From assembly GCF_018687785.1 (NCBI RefSeq), contig NZ_LTBL01000001.1, positions 496,001 through 560,000 of the forward strand: a stretch of 64,000 bases of DNA, written 5' to 3'. Below are positions 27,886-35,602 of this stretch, one piece after another. This stretch comes from Methanovulcanius yangii. GTDB taxonomy: Archaea; Halobacteriota; Methanomicrobia; Methanomicrobiales; Methanomicrobiaceae. Every line of letters starts with the position of its first letter. Positions within the stretch are counted from its first letter, which is position 1. The translations under genes and the position numbers were made by a program. Below the pieces are notes generated by a model. The model ran no database searches and was not told the DNA's origin. It saw nothing but the letters and a program-made list of their open reading frames with translations.

Positions 27886-28411
27886 ACAGTCCGCATCCTG
27901 TGCAGAAGGGACCGGTGGTCTCCCCCCTGTAATCGGTGACTGTCCGGCTGTACTGATTCTGGGCAGCAGCCCGAGTGTGATATCCCTTCAAAAGGGGGAG
28001 TATTACGGTAATCCGCGGAATCATTTCTGGCAGTTAATGGAGCGGATTGCCGGGGTGCCGGCAGACGGGTCCTACACCGAACGGATCGCCGGCCTGAAGG
28101 AACGGAGGATCGCCCTCTGGGACGTCCTTGCGACCTGCGAGCGGCATGCAAGCTGCGACCAGTCGATACGAAATCCCCGGGCGAACAATATCGCAGACGT
28201 TCTTGACAACAATCCAAGTATCGCATGTATCGCCCTGAACGGGAAGGTGGGTGCGACACGGTGGATGCGAAGGCTCATGCCGGATGTTATGGAACGAGCG
28301 GATATCAGGATATTTTTTCTCCCATCCTCGAGCCCTGCAAATGCCCGTCTGAGCCTCGAAGAGAAGGCTGTGGAATGGGCCCGGATAATGGACTGTATAA
28401 AAGAAAAATAG
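27872..28411 (+). CDS. Hypoxanthine-DNA glycosylase (UDG family 6)
   Basis: The enzyme removes deaminated adenine (hypoxanthine) from DNA. The 179-residue product shows the family 6 pattern: LILGSSPSVISLQKGEYYGNPRNHFW (motif I region, about residues 31-56, with the PRNHFW Asn). The RRIALWDVLATC block and the late FFLPSSSPANA motif follow. The chosen start is the ATG at 27872, which overlaps the upstream gene by 14 bases. Other readings are a Mug-type G:U mismatch glycosylase, but the YYGNPRNHFW wording fits the archaeal/bacterial HDG group better. Confidence 0.82.
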   Translation: MMRSKQSASCAEGTGGLPPVIGDCPAVLILGSSPSVISLQKGEYYGNPRNHFWQLMERIAGVPADGSYTERIAGLKERRIALWDVLATCERHASCDQSIRNPRANNIADVLDNNPSIACIALNGKVGATRWMRRLMPDVMERADIRIFFLPSSSPANARLSLEEKAVEWARIMDCIKEK

Positions 28412-29041
28412 TTATTTCGTCCCGAAGAGACGGTCTCCCGCATCGCCGAGGCCGGGCATGATATACCCATTTTCATTGAGATGGCTGTCGATCATTGCGG
28501 GAATGATCTCGACATCGGGATGATCCGTTTCTATTCTCCGGATGCCTTCCGGCGCCGCAAGAATGCACAGTACCTTGATCTTCCTGACGCCGGCTTTTTT
28601 CAGGAGGCTACAGACGGCGGATGTGGTACCTCCGGTGGCAAGCATCGGGTCCAGGACATAGTTCGTCCTTTCCTGTGCCCGCTCTGCAAGTTTGGCATAG
28701 TAGAGTTTCGGGTCCAAGGTCTCCTCGTCCCGGTAATACCCGACGTAACTTACCTTTGCAGTGGGGAAGACCGAGAGGAATCCTTCCTGCATGCCAATTC
28801 CCGCCCGGAATATGGGCACGATGGACGGGTCTTCGTCCGCAACCATATCGACCTCGAGATCTCCGCCGTGCCACCCGGGAATCATTGTCTTCGACAGGCG
28901 GAGATCACGGGTCGCTTCGTAGGTGAGGAGAAACGTGACCTCGGTTACGATCTCCCTGAAATCCTTTGAATTTGTCGTGATATCACGCAATAAATTGATT
29001 TTGTGGGTGATGACCGGGTGCGTGATCCTGGTGACGGTCAC
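28412..29041 (-). CDS. upp: Uracil phosphoribosyltransferase
   Basis: UPRT salvages uracil to UMP using PRPP. The 209-residue protein has the PRPP-binding loop VLDPMLATGGT (about residues 127-137), the early TYEATRDL block, the GAGI-like FRAGIGM, and the C-terminal GYIMPGLGDAGDRLFGT uracil site. The gene overlaps the uracil permease gene by 4 bases as ATGA. The two genes form an import-and-salvage unit. Confidence 0.96.
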   Translation of the reverse strand: MTVTRITHPVITHKINLLRDITTNSKDFREIVTEVTFLLTYEATRDLRLSKTMIPGWHGGDLEVDMVADEDPSIVPIFRAGIGMQEGFLSVFPTAKVSYVGYYRDEETLDPKLYYAKLAERAQERTNYVLDPMLATGGTTSAVCSLLKKAGVRKIKVLCILAAPEGIRRIETDHPDVEIIPAMIDSHLNENGYIMPGLGDAGDRLFGTK

Positions 29042-30282
29042 GCGGTATCACCTCCGGCCTGGACCGGGTCGGGTATGATCAGGTTGAGCAGGACGCCGAG
29101 GACTGCAGAGAGGCCGATACCTGCAAGCTGGAAATCCCCGAGCGGGATGAAGAGTCCGCCGATACCGCTGACGAGCACGATCGAGATGACCACCAGATTC
29201 TTGTCCTGGTGCAGGTCGACCTGATTTCTCACGAGCTGGTTGATACCGAGACCCGCGATGAGGCCGAAGAGCAGGATGAGGACGCCGCCCATCACCGGCC
29301 CCGGAATCGTCTGGAGGAAGGCACCAATCTTTCCAACGAAGGAGAAGATGATGGCACAGACTGCAGCTGCGGTCATGATCATCGGGTTATAGGCTTTGGT
29401 CAGTGCGACGGCTCCGGTCACTTCAGAGTAGGTGGTGTTGGGCGGGCCACCGAGGAAGGATGCGGTGAAGGTGGCGATTCCGTCACCGAGCATGGTCCGG
29501 TGAATGCCGGGGTCCTTGAGGTAGTTTTTGCCGGTGACCGACCCGATGGCCAGAATGTCGCCGAAGTGTTCGATCGCCGGGGCGATGGCGACCGGGACGA
29601 TGAAGAGGATGGCGGCCAGATTCCATTCGGGCAGGACAAAGTGGGGCATTGCAATCCATGCCGCGGTTCCGACGGACGAATAGTCCACCACGCCCAAGGC
29701 AATGGAGAGGGTGTAGCCGACGACAATGCCGAGGAGAATCGGAATGAGCTTGATCCAGCCCCTGCCGAAGACAAATGCCGCAAGGGTGGTCAGAAGCGAT
29801 GCTCCGGCAATGATCAGTGCCGTCTCCACCGGAATGGCCTGCACGTCACCGGAAAGGCCGACTGCCATGTTGACCGCGACGGGTGCAAGAGAAAGGCCAA
29901 TGACGGCGATAACGGGCCCGACGACGATCGGCGGGAAGATCCTGTTGATGATATCGATCCCGAAGAATCGGATCACAAAACTGAGAACAACATAAAAGAG
30001 ACCGGCGGCGGCAAGACCGCAGAGAGTACTGGGGATACCCCATGTTGCAACTCCATAGGTGATGGCTGGAATGAATGCGAACGAGGATGCAAGGAATATT
30101 GGCACCTTCCATCTGGTGATTACCTGAAATATCAGGGTGCCGAGGCCTGCCGTGAACAGCGCCACGTTCGGGTCGAGTCCGGTGAGGAGTGGAACCAGAA
30201 CGAGTGCTCCGAAGGCCACGAAAAGGATCTGAACCCCTTGAAACATCCTTTTGCCCCCTGATACGAGATCGATGTTTTCCAT
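29038..30282 (-). CDS. uraA: Uracil permease, NCS2 family
   Basis: The 414-residue protein is a polytopic symporter of the nucleobase-cation type 2 family. It shows about 12-14 hydrophobic segments, the family block ERFGDI-like IEHFGDILAIG (about 255-265), and GGPPNTTYSEVTGAVALTK. The start ATG 30282 (MENIDLVSGGKRMFQGVQ) has AGAGGT 6 bases upstream; the longer frame from 30324 is not supported. It is the first gene of a two-gene operon with upp. Confidence 0.93.
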   Translation of the reverse strand: MENIDLVSGGKRMFQGVQILFVAFGALVLVPLLTGLDPNVALFTAGLGTLIFQVITRWKVPIFLASSFAFIPAITYGVATWGIPSTLCGLAAAGLFYVVLSFVIRFFGIDIINRIFPPIVVGPVIAVIGLSLAPVAVNMAVGLSGDVQAIPVETALIIAGASLLTTLAAFVFGRGWIKLIPILLGIVVGYTLSIALGVVDYSSVGTAAWIAMPHFVLPEWNLAAILFIVPVAIAPAIEHFGDILAIGSVTGKNYLKDPGIHRTMLGDGIATFTASFLGGPPNTTYSEVTGAVALTKAYNPMIMTAAAVCAIIFSFVGKIGAFLQTIPGPVMGGVLILLFGLIAGLGINQLVRNQVDLHQDKNLVVISIVLVSGIGGLFIPLGDFQLAGIGLSAVLGVLLNLIIPDPVQAGGDTA

Positions 30283-30325
30283 GTGATTACCTCTTGACAT
30301 GAATACCACCGTATGGGCGTCCATT

Positions 30326-30346
30326 CGGACCGGGAAAATCGGTCCG
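30326..30346. promoter_or_regulatory. Candidate operator palindrome upstream of uraA-upp
   Basis: CGGACCG (30326-30332) and CGGTCCG (30340-30346) form a perfect 7-base inverted repeat around 7 bases. On the minus strand an AAAATATC TATA-like element lies at about 30361-30369, so the palindrome would cover the expected transcription start of uraA-upp. The position suits a repressor site. A hairpin in the leader RNA is the alternative. Confidence 0.4.
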
Positions 30347-30472
30347 TCCGGTATTCGTGATATTTTGTCATTAAAAAAAGGGACTGAGATGGAATATAGT
30401 TACGGATTTTTACCCGGAAACCGGTTGATGAGATGCCGTTTCCGGGGGGTAGGCGCTGCGGTGCGGGAGTTG

Positions 30473-30949
30473 TTATTCCACCCGGAGTTCTTCGAGCCGC
30501 TTCCGGACAGATTCAACATGACCGGTCACCTTCACTTTCGGCCATACGTCCCGGATGATTCCCTTGGGATCGATGAGGTAGGTCGAGCGGACCGTTCCCA
30601 GAAATTCCCTGCCATAGAGTTTTTTCGGCTGCCATGCGTGGTAGGCTTCGAGGACCCGGTGTGCGGGATCAGCGAGGAGGAGGACCTTGAGATCATGTTT
30701 TTCGATAAATTTCACATGGCTTTCCGGGGAGTCGTTACTCACTCCGATGATCATGGCATCCAGATTTTTGAATGCCTCGACCTCATCTGAAAATCCTTTT
30801 GCTTCAAGGGTGCATCCGGGGGTGTTGTCGCGTGGGTAGAAATAGAGGACGACCCATTTGCCCCTGAATGTACTGAGACAGATCTCCGTTCCCTTCGCAT
30901 CAGGGAGGCAGAAGTCTGGCGCGGGAGTGTGCGGTGTCAGCATCTCCAT
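30473..30949 (-). CDS. bcp: Peroxiredoxin, BCP/PrxQ type
   Basis: The 158-residue thiol peroxidase reduces peroxides in the cytosol. The active-site segment YFYPRDNTPGCTLEAKGF carries the peroxidatic Cys. The resolving Cys usual for PrxQ five residues later is replaced (EAKGF), so it may work as a 1-Cys enzyme. FEFLV-like VRSTYLIDPKGIIRDVWPKVKV is at the C-terminal part. It has its own promoter upstream. The 3' gap before the uraA promoter contains a run of seven T on the transcript strand (30373-30379) that could end its transcript. Confidence 0.93.
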   Translation of the reverse strand: MEMLTPHTPAPDFCLPDAKGTEICLSTFRGKWVVLYFYPRDNTPGCTLEAKGFSDEVEAFKNLDAMIIGVSNDSPESHVKFIEKHDLKVLLLADPAHRVLEAYHAWQPKKLYGREFLGTVRSTYLIDPKGIIRDVWPKVKVTGHVESVRKRLEELRVE

Positions 30950-30983
30950 GGTATATCACATTGCGGTGATTCTCATACTTCAT

Positions 30984-30993
30984 ATATAACAAT
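30984..30993 (-). promoter_or_regulatory. TATA box of the peroxiredoxin gene
   Basis: On the minus strand the sequence reads TGTTATATATGAAG, about 39 bases before the ATG at 30949. This leaves a short leader of roughly 14 bases. Confidence 0.55.
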
Positions 30994-31045
30994 GTGGGCC
31001 ACTCCGGTGCCGTGATTGGTTGGTGAATGCCTCACGGCTCCGGGC

Positions 31046-31053
31046 AAAAAAAA
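31046..31053 (-). terminator. T8 terminator after TBP gene
   Basis: On the minus strand a run of eight T begins 9 bases after the TBP stop codon. Uridine tracts near the 3' end are the normal termination signal in archaea and the target of FttA. Confidence 0.55.
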
Positions 31054-31062
31054 GAGGCGAGG

Positions 31063-31620
31063 CTACTGGATCTCAATGAATTTTGGCATCATCCTATCGA
31101 TTGCCCTCTTCACATCTTCGATATTTTTTCCACCCGTCAGGATGATCTTACCGGAGGAGAAGACGAGAAGCACGATGTTCGGGTCCTCGAGGCGATATAC
31201 AAGTCCGGGAAATTGTTCCGGTTCATACTCGATGTTCTCCAGGTTGAAGGTGAGCATCATTTTATTGAGGTTGATGGGCGTGCCGGTATCATAGGAGCAG
31301 ACCATATTGGTAATGGCAACCTTGGGTGCATCTATCAGCGTCGCCCCGATGCGTCGCAGATTTTCGCTCAGGGTTGCACATCCATATGTGAATTCCTGAG
31401 GGTTGTGAATACCGGTGAGGACGATTTTTCCCGATGAGAAGAGAAGTGCAACGATCTTTGGGTCCGCTATGTGGTAAACGGCCCCCGGAAACTTCTTTCT
31501 GTCCAGGGTGCAGGTATCCAGTCGTGAGGTGATATCATCGAGATCCAGGCTGTCAGCGATCTTTCCGGAAGCCACAATATTTTCTATCTTCAGTGATGCG
31601 TATGAATTCTCAGGCTTCAT
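31063..31620 (-). CDS. tbp: TATA-box-binding protein
   Basis: TBP recognises the TATA element and recruits TFB and RNA polymerase. The 185-residue product (start MKPENSYASLKIENIVASG at 31620) shows the two direct repeats of the saddle fold: FPGAVYHIADPKIVALLFSSGKIVLTG near residues 40-67, and FPGLVYRLEDPNIVLLVFSSGKIILTG near 131-158. A GGAGA ribosome site directly precedes the ATG. The longer frame to 31653 adds 11 non-family residues. The gene stands alone. Confidence 0.97.
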   Translation of the reverse strand: MKPENSYASLKIENIVASGKIADSLDLDDITSRLDTCTLDRKKFPGAVYHIADPKIVALLFSSGKIVLTGIHNPQEFTYGCATLSENLRRIGATLIDAPKVAITNMVCSYDTGTPINLNKMMLTFNLENIEYEPEQFPGLVYRLEDPNIVLLVFSSGKIILTGGKNIEDVKRAIDRMMPKFIEIQ

Positions 31621-31995
31621 TCTCCAATACATCCGTGTGGTAAACGATAACAATAACCGGATAGTTTTATCGTTTTTGCATACCTGTGAACCGGGATGAT
31701 TCGGGGAAGGGGTGAGAAGGCATGTGGTGGTGATTGCGAAGGAAGGGCGATGGCGTATGGACTGAATGGCATGGTGCCGGGGCCGATCGGGGTGGGGTGG
31801 TTTTTTGCGGGGGACGGAAGTGCCCTAATCTTTGCACAGGGTCACGGGGAACGCCGGTGGCTGAAAAAGGGGCGAAGGACGGCTGTCGGGATAATTTTTC
31901 TTCAGGAAAAAGAGGGGGGATATGAAGAGACCGGGGAGAGAGCGGCTCTACAACCGGGTAGAGGTGGACGGAGTGGTGCTTCCTGCGGCCGGGTA
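31621..31995. other. Intergenic region without a supported gene
   Basis: The stretch holds the presumed TBP promoter at its left end. Beyond that it is G-rich, with an open frame on the plus strand (31696-32145) that looks compositional. I see no tRNA, repeat or clear hairpin in it. Confidence 0.5.
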
Positions 31996-32524
31996 TTACC
32001 TGCGAACCTGGTACCCCGATGCCATGAGCGTATCGATGAGGGTTTTATCCCACTCCCGGTCATCAAGGCCGGTGAGCGTCGGTTTTATTCTTTCCCACAG
32101 GTTCCTGAGGGCGTCATTGTCCGCCATGAATGTCCGCTGATATAATACCCGTCCGACCCGTCGTCCACCGGAGTCGAGAATGAGCAGGCGCCAGCAACAG
32201 TAATCGCGGCATATGTCGGGGCGTGTCAGGTGGACCGTGCACCATGCCTTTCCCCTATCGTCAAATCTCAGAAAGGGGCATGCTTCCGGGAGATTTTCAA
32301 GACTGCTCCGGTCTTCATAGAGGGCATACTTGTCCGGGTCGACCCGTACCTCCTTTACGTCACCGGAGTAGTAGTTATAGACGACAAAGGTGTAGTCGCC
32401 CCTGTCTTCAGTGATGCAGTGAACAAGCTGCATATGGCTGCAGCAGTTGCCGCACTGCGAGCATTCACAGGCGATGGTGCCACTCCCCGGAAATGTTGAA
32501 TATTCGGTGCATCCGGCAGGTCAT
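31996..32524 (-). CDS. YkgJ-family Cys-cluster protein, 5' end out of frame
   Basis: The 145 codons from the first in-frame ATG (32433) include the second Cys cluster (CPFLRFDDRGKAWCTVH, then CRDYCCW). The diagnostic first cluster CECSQCGNCC is encoded in the same frame but upstream of that ATG. In that frame no ATG, GTG, TTG or CTG occurs before a TGA at 32521-32523. An ATG at 32524 with a GGAG site lies in a neighbouring frame and runs MTCRMHRIFNISGEW. A single extra base between about 32465 and 32485 would join the two. YkgJ proteins bind Fe-S or Zn through such Cys. Function is otherwise unknown. Gene may be frameshifted, or the assembly may have an error. Confidence 0.7.
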
Positions 32525-32681
32525 TATCTGATATTTCTCCTGTCTCATGATAAGCCCCATCTCTTTTCCCTGTTGGGATGCAGTCCGGGGATCTTCCCGT
32601 GATTTTGGTGTTGGTGACATTCACCCCTCGGGCAGAACCTTTAATGCCTCTCTGCGTTGCTATCCTCATTCGGTGAATACC

Positions 32682-33053
32682 ATGGCAACGATTGTGCACT
32701 TTGACGTGCCTGCCGATGATCCCGAACGGGCAAAGGCCTTTTACTCCTCCCTGTTTGGATGGACCTTCGAACATCCGCCGGGATGGACCGACTATTATTT
32801 CATCACCACCACCGCAGAGGACGGGTCCCCCGGAGTTGCGGGCGGTATGGGAAGGCGCGGGATGCCGGAACAGACGATCACCAATTATTTCGGGGTGCCG
32901 TCAATTGACTCTTCCCTCGCGGATGTAATTCGTCTCGGGGGAACGGTACTGATGAAGAAAATGGCCGTTCCGAAATTTGGCTATCTGGCGGTCTGCAAGG
33001 ATACCGAGGGGAATTCATTCGGGCTTTGGGAAGAGGACGCGGGGGCGGAGTAG
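32682..33053 (+). CDS. VOC/glyoxalase-fold protein
   Basis: The 123-residue product has the vicinal-oxygen-chelate fold pattern: VHFDVPADDPERAKAFYSSL at the start, GWTDYYFITT, and the C-terminal DTEGNSFGLWEED that carries a usual metal-ligand Glu position. Such proteins include glyoxalases and resistance proteins, and the substrate is unknown. ATG 32682 is the family start; a longer frame from 32547 is rejected. The following gap to 33199 holds nothing supported. Confidence 0.85.
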   Translation: MATIVHFDVPADDPERAKAFYSSLFGWTFEHPPGWTDYYFITTTAEDGSPGVAGGMGRRGMPEQTITNYFGVPSIDSSLADVIRLGGTVLMKKMAVPKFGYLAVCKDTEGNSFGLWEEDAGAE

Positions 33054-33199
33054 GGCAGGACCGGGCTGTGAGAATTTCTCCGTGTGGTTAGTCCGCCGGC
33101 AGTATGAGATACCACAGGAGATTTCGGGATGCATGATGCGAAGTAGTATCACAGGGATGAAAGGATGATCGCAGGGTCGGGCTCCAAAATCCCGGGAGG

Positions 33200-33206
33200 A
33201 AAAAAA
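33200..33206 (-). terminator. T7 terminator after the DUF333 gene
   Basis: On the minus strand CCCCTTTTTTTCC lies 25 bases after the stop of the DUF333 gene, a simple U-tract end for the two-gene protease operon. Confidence 0.45.
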
Positions 33207-33231
33207 GGGGACGGTTGATGAGATTTTTGTC

Positions 33232-33759
33232 TCACTGCTTTCGGATTCTGCCCGTCACGACCATCATTGTGGCCGCTACTCCTGCGAGCGGTACGAGAAG
33301 GGAGAGTGGCGTCTCCGTGGCAGTCGGGGCGGCAGCGGGTGCTGCCGTCTGAACCGGGCCCGCCGCCCCGTCGATTACAAGGTCCGGCTCCTTGTATGAG
33401 AGGCCCATCAGTGCGGTCACCTCCATGATGTTTCCGTCGGGAAGCACACAGACTGCACAGGAGTCGGAGTAGACATCGGCACACAATGCCGGATCGGTAA
33501 TGGTTCTGGTATCATATCCCTGCCGTTCGCAGTAGCCGTACTCGGTGCCCTCTTCTCCCCTGAGAAATGCCCAGGCATCGATGTGTGTCCCGGCGTCGAC
33601 GACGCAGTATCCTCTCTCACCGGTTTCATCGCTTTCCACCGTGTAGGTGTAATTCATTGCATCGCAGTAGACGGCCGCCGGATTTAGGAGTGCTGTTGCC
33701 CCCGGGAGGAGAAGTGCAGCCCCGATAATGAGTACCATTATACATCGAACGTGCTTCAT
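33232..33759 (-). CDS. Secreted DUF333 protein with C-terminal anchor
   Basis: The 175-residue protein has a signal peptide (MKHVRCIMVLIIGAALLLPG), then a DUF333-type domain: LNPAAVYCDAMNYTY, GYCVVDAGTHIDAWAFLRG and YGYCERQGYD. A second Cys pair (CADVYSDSCAVC) follows. After an Ala/Pro/Thr linker there is a membrane helix (about 150-170) with RIRKQ at the end. The gene starts 1 base after the papain-like protease gene, so both are exported from one operon. A helper or control role for the protease is inference from position. Confidence 0.8.
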   Translation of the reverse strand: MKHVRCIMVLIIGAALLLPGATALLNPAAVYCDAMNYTYTVESDETGERGYCVVDAGTHIDAWAFLRGEEGTEYGYCERQGYDTRTITDPALCADVYSDSCAVCVLPDGNIMEVTALMGLSYKEPDLVIDGAAGPVQTAAPAAAPTATETPLSLLVPLAGVAATMMVVTGRIRKQ

Positions 33760-33760
33760 C

Positions 33761-35374
33761 TCAGATCACTCCCACGCCACTGACCGAATAGGCATTGTTC
33801 AGGAAATCCTGCCCGATATCACTGTCATAGCCGATGAGGCCGTAGCCGTTGTCCTGCCAGCCGGTCCCCCAGCTGTTCTTGACGATCCATGAATTCTGGG
33901 TATCATCCCATCCGACGAGTACGACGCAGTGCCACCATTCGCCGGAACAGACGTCAAGAGGGCCGTTGCAGACGAGTTTGCGTTTCATTTGCTCAACGGT
34001 CCCTGAGAAATACTTGTAATCAGTGATCGTCCACGTCTCAAAGGGGTTTGCGCAGGGGGAGCAGGTCTGCGGCTGTGAGCAGTGACCGGCGAAGTTGCAG
34101 ACCATCTTCTGGTGGTTCGGATCATCGGGTTTCGGGTCCGGTTCGTGGTGGACGCAGTTCGTGGACATATACGGGAAGCATTCCTCGGTGACTACGCCGT
34201 CCGTCTTCAGGTGGGCGAGGACCGCACTCGTATCTCCCCCCATGCAGGACCCCACATTCGAAAAACAGGGGGAGACGTACTGCTGCTCGGCGAGGTTGAG
34301 GTACCAGAGGTAATTCTGTTCAAGGTTGTATTTTGCCTCCATCGCACCGATTGCCGAATGGGCATAGCAGGACCCGCAGACTGCCTGGTCCTTTACCATC
34401 GTCAGCCAGTTCTTCCCTTTCCACTCGCGGTAATCAAACTGTGCGGGAAGTACGGCGGCGCCGCAGACATTGCAGGGCAGGGGGCAGGAGCCGCCGCAGT
34501 CGATGTCCTGTTCATTGACGCCTTTTACGCCGTCATTGCAGTCACACGCATCTCCCTCGCCATCCTTGTTGGTGTCCTTCTGGTCGGGATTGTAGACATT
34601 CGGGCAGGTATCGCACGCATCGCCTACTTTATCGTTGTCGGTGTCTTTCTGGTCAGGATTGACGATCGTCGGACAGTTGTCACATGCATCTCCCTGCCCG
34701 TCCTTATCGGTGTCTTTCTGGTCGGGATTGATGACATACGGGCAGTTGTCGCATGCATCGCCAATACCATCGCCGACACGGACTGGGACACAGACCGGGG
34801 GTGTGTTGATGGAAGGCGCAGGTCCGCACTGCACCTCGGTTTCGGAGTCGAGCTGGTCGGAATTTGCGACCGCCGGGCAGTTGTCCTGATAATCAAAAAT
34901 CCCGTCCTTGTCGGAATCCTTTAAGGCTACGCTCATCGGGGTGGGGGTGACGGTTGTCAGAACATTCGTGAGCGGGGTGGGTTTCACCAGAATCTGAATC
35001 GTGGGTGTCGGCGTGACTGTGGTGGTCGGGATCTCCTTTGTCTGGGTCGGAGTAGGTGTCCGCGTCACAATGGAGGTGGCCCGCGTGAAGGGATACTGCA
35101 GTGGCTGGAAACAGTACTGGGGAATCCTCGTCGTCCGGTCAATCGTGAGATAGCCGCAGGCCTCCTCGTCGCATCGCACGTATTCACCGCGGCCGAACCG
35201 TTCAATCGCTTCCTCCTCCCTCATGCATTCGCATGGTGATGTGCAGGTTGCAAGCGCACTTACCATGGGAACGAGGAGATACAGAATAAGGACGATGGCA
35301 AAAACGGAACGGGCAGGGTGAGAAATCCCTGCGAAGGTACGCCCGGATCTTGCTGGGTTTTTCTGAAATTTCAA
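33761..35374 (-). CDS. Secreted papain-like (C1) protease with TSP3 repeats
   Basis: The 537-residue protein has an N-terminal signal (about 22-41) and a Cys-rich segment (44-90). A Thr/Pro linker (100-150), calcium-binding thrombospondin type 3 repeats (152-280) and a C1A peptidase domain (310-537) follow. The catalytic set is complete: Gln330 (DQAVCGSCYAHS), Cys336, His482 (WWHCVVLVGWDD) and Asn500 (NSWIVKNSWGTGW). The usual inhibitory propeptide is not seen; the TSP3 region sits in its place. Translation begins at a TTG with GGAGG 7 bases upstream. It is followed by the DUF333 gene in one operon. Confidence 0.93.
   Translation of the reverse strand: MKFQKNPARSGRTFAGISHPARSVFAIVLILYLLVPMVSALATCTSPCECMREEEAIERFGRGEYVRCDEEACGYLTIDRTTRIPQYCFQPLQYPFTRATSIVTRTPTPTQTKEIPTTTVTPTPTIQILVKPTPLTNVLTTVTPTPMSVALKDSDKDGIFDYQDNCPAVANSDQLDSETEVQCGPAPSINTPPVCVPVRVGDGIGDACDNCPYVINPDQKDTDKDGQGDACDNCPTIVNPDQKDTDNDKVGDACDTCPNVYNPDQKDTNKDGEGDACDCNDGVKGVNEQDIDCGGSCPLPCNVCGAAVLPAQFDYREWKGKNWLTMVKDQAVCGSCYAHSAIGAMEAKYNLEQNYLWYLNLAEQQYVSPCFSNVGSCMGGDTSAVLAHLKTDGVVTEECFPYMSTNCVHHEPDPKPDDPNHQKMVCNFAGHCSQPQTCSPCANPFETWTITDYKYFSGTVEQMKRKLVCNGPLDVCSGEWWHCVVLVGWDDTQNSWIVKNSWGTGWQDNGYGLIGYDSDIGQDFLNNAYSVSGVGVI
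34547..34753 (-). repeat. Three tandem TSP3 coding repeats, 69 bases each
   Basis: Residues 208-276 of the protease consist of three 23-residue units of the form CDNCP-x-x-x-NPDQKDT-x-x-D-x-x-GDA. Each unit gives the Asp-rich Ca2+ loop. The DNA copies differ at several codons but keep one period. Confidence 0.8.
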
Positions 35375-35602
35375 CGTCTTTCCTCCAAATTGGGCAATAA
35401 TTCATGCCTGCCGGTAAAGTATTTATAATTACGCGTTTGGAGGCCGGAGAGGAGACGCGATGGAGAAGAAAGGGGAATTCAGGATACGAAGCCCGTATTA
35501 TTTCCTTGTGAGAGGTGGATTCAGCAAGGGGATACCCTGCAATCCACGGAATTTACCGGGGAGAAGGCAGGTGGTGTGGCAGGAGACCACCGGAAACCAC
35601 TT

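Noticed and set aside
29209-30261. 350-codon plus-strand frame opposite uraA
   Set aside because: It mirrors the permease gene and codes for Asp/Gly/Glu-rich low-complexity sequence. The minus-strand permease has clear family motifs.
31696-32145. 149-codon plus-strand frame
   Set aside because: Gly/Arg-rich, overlaps the YkgJ-type gene on the other strand and shows no family sequence or ribosome site. It is most likely a chance frame of G-rich DNA.
34535-34921. CRISPR-like repeat pattern
   Set aside because: The repeats are coding TSP3 motifs with a 69-base period and no spacers. No CRISPR array or cas gene is present in the window.
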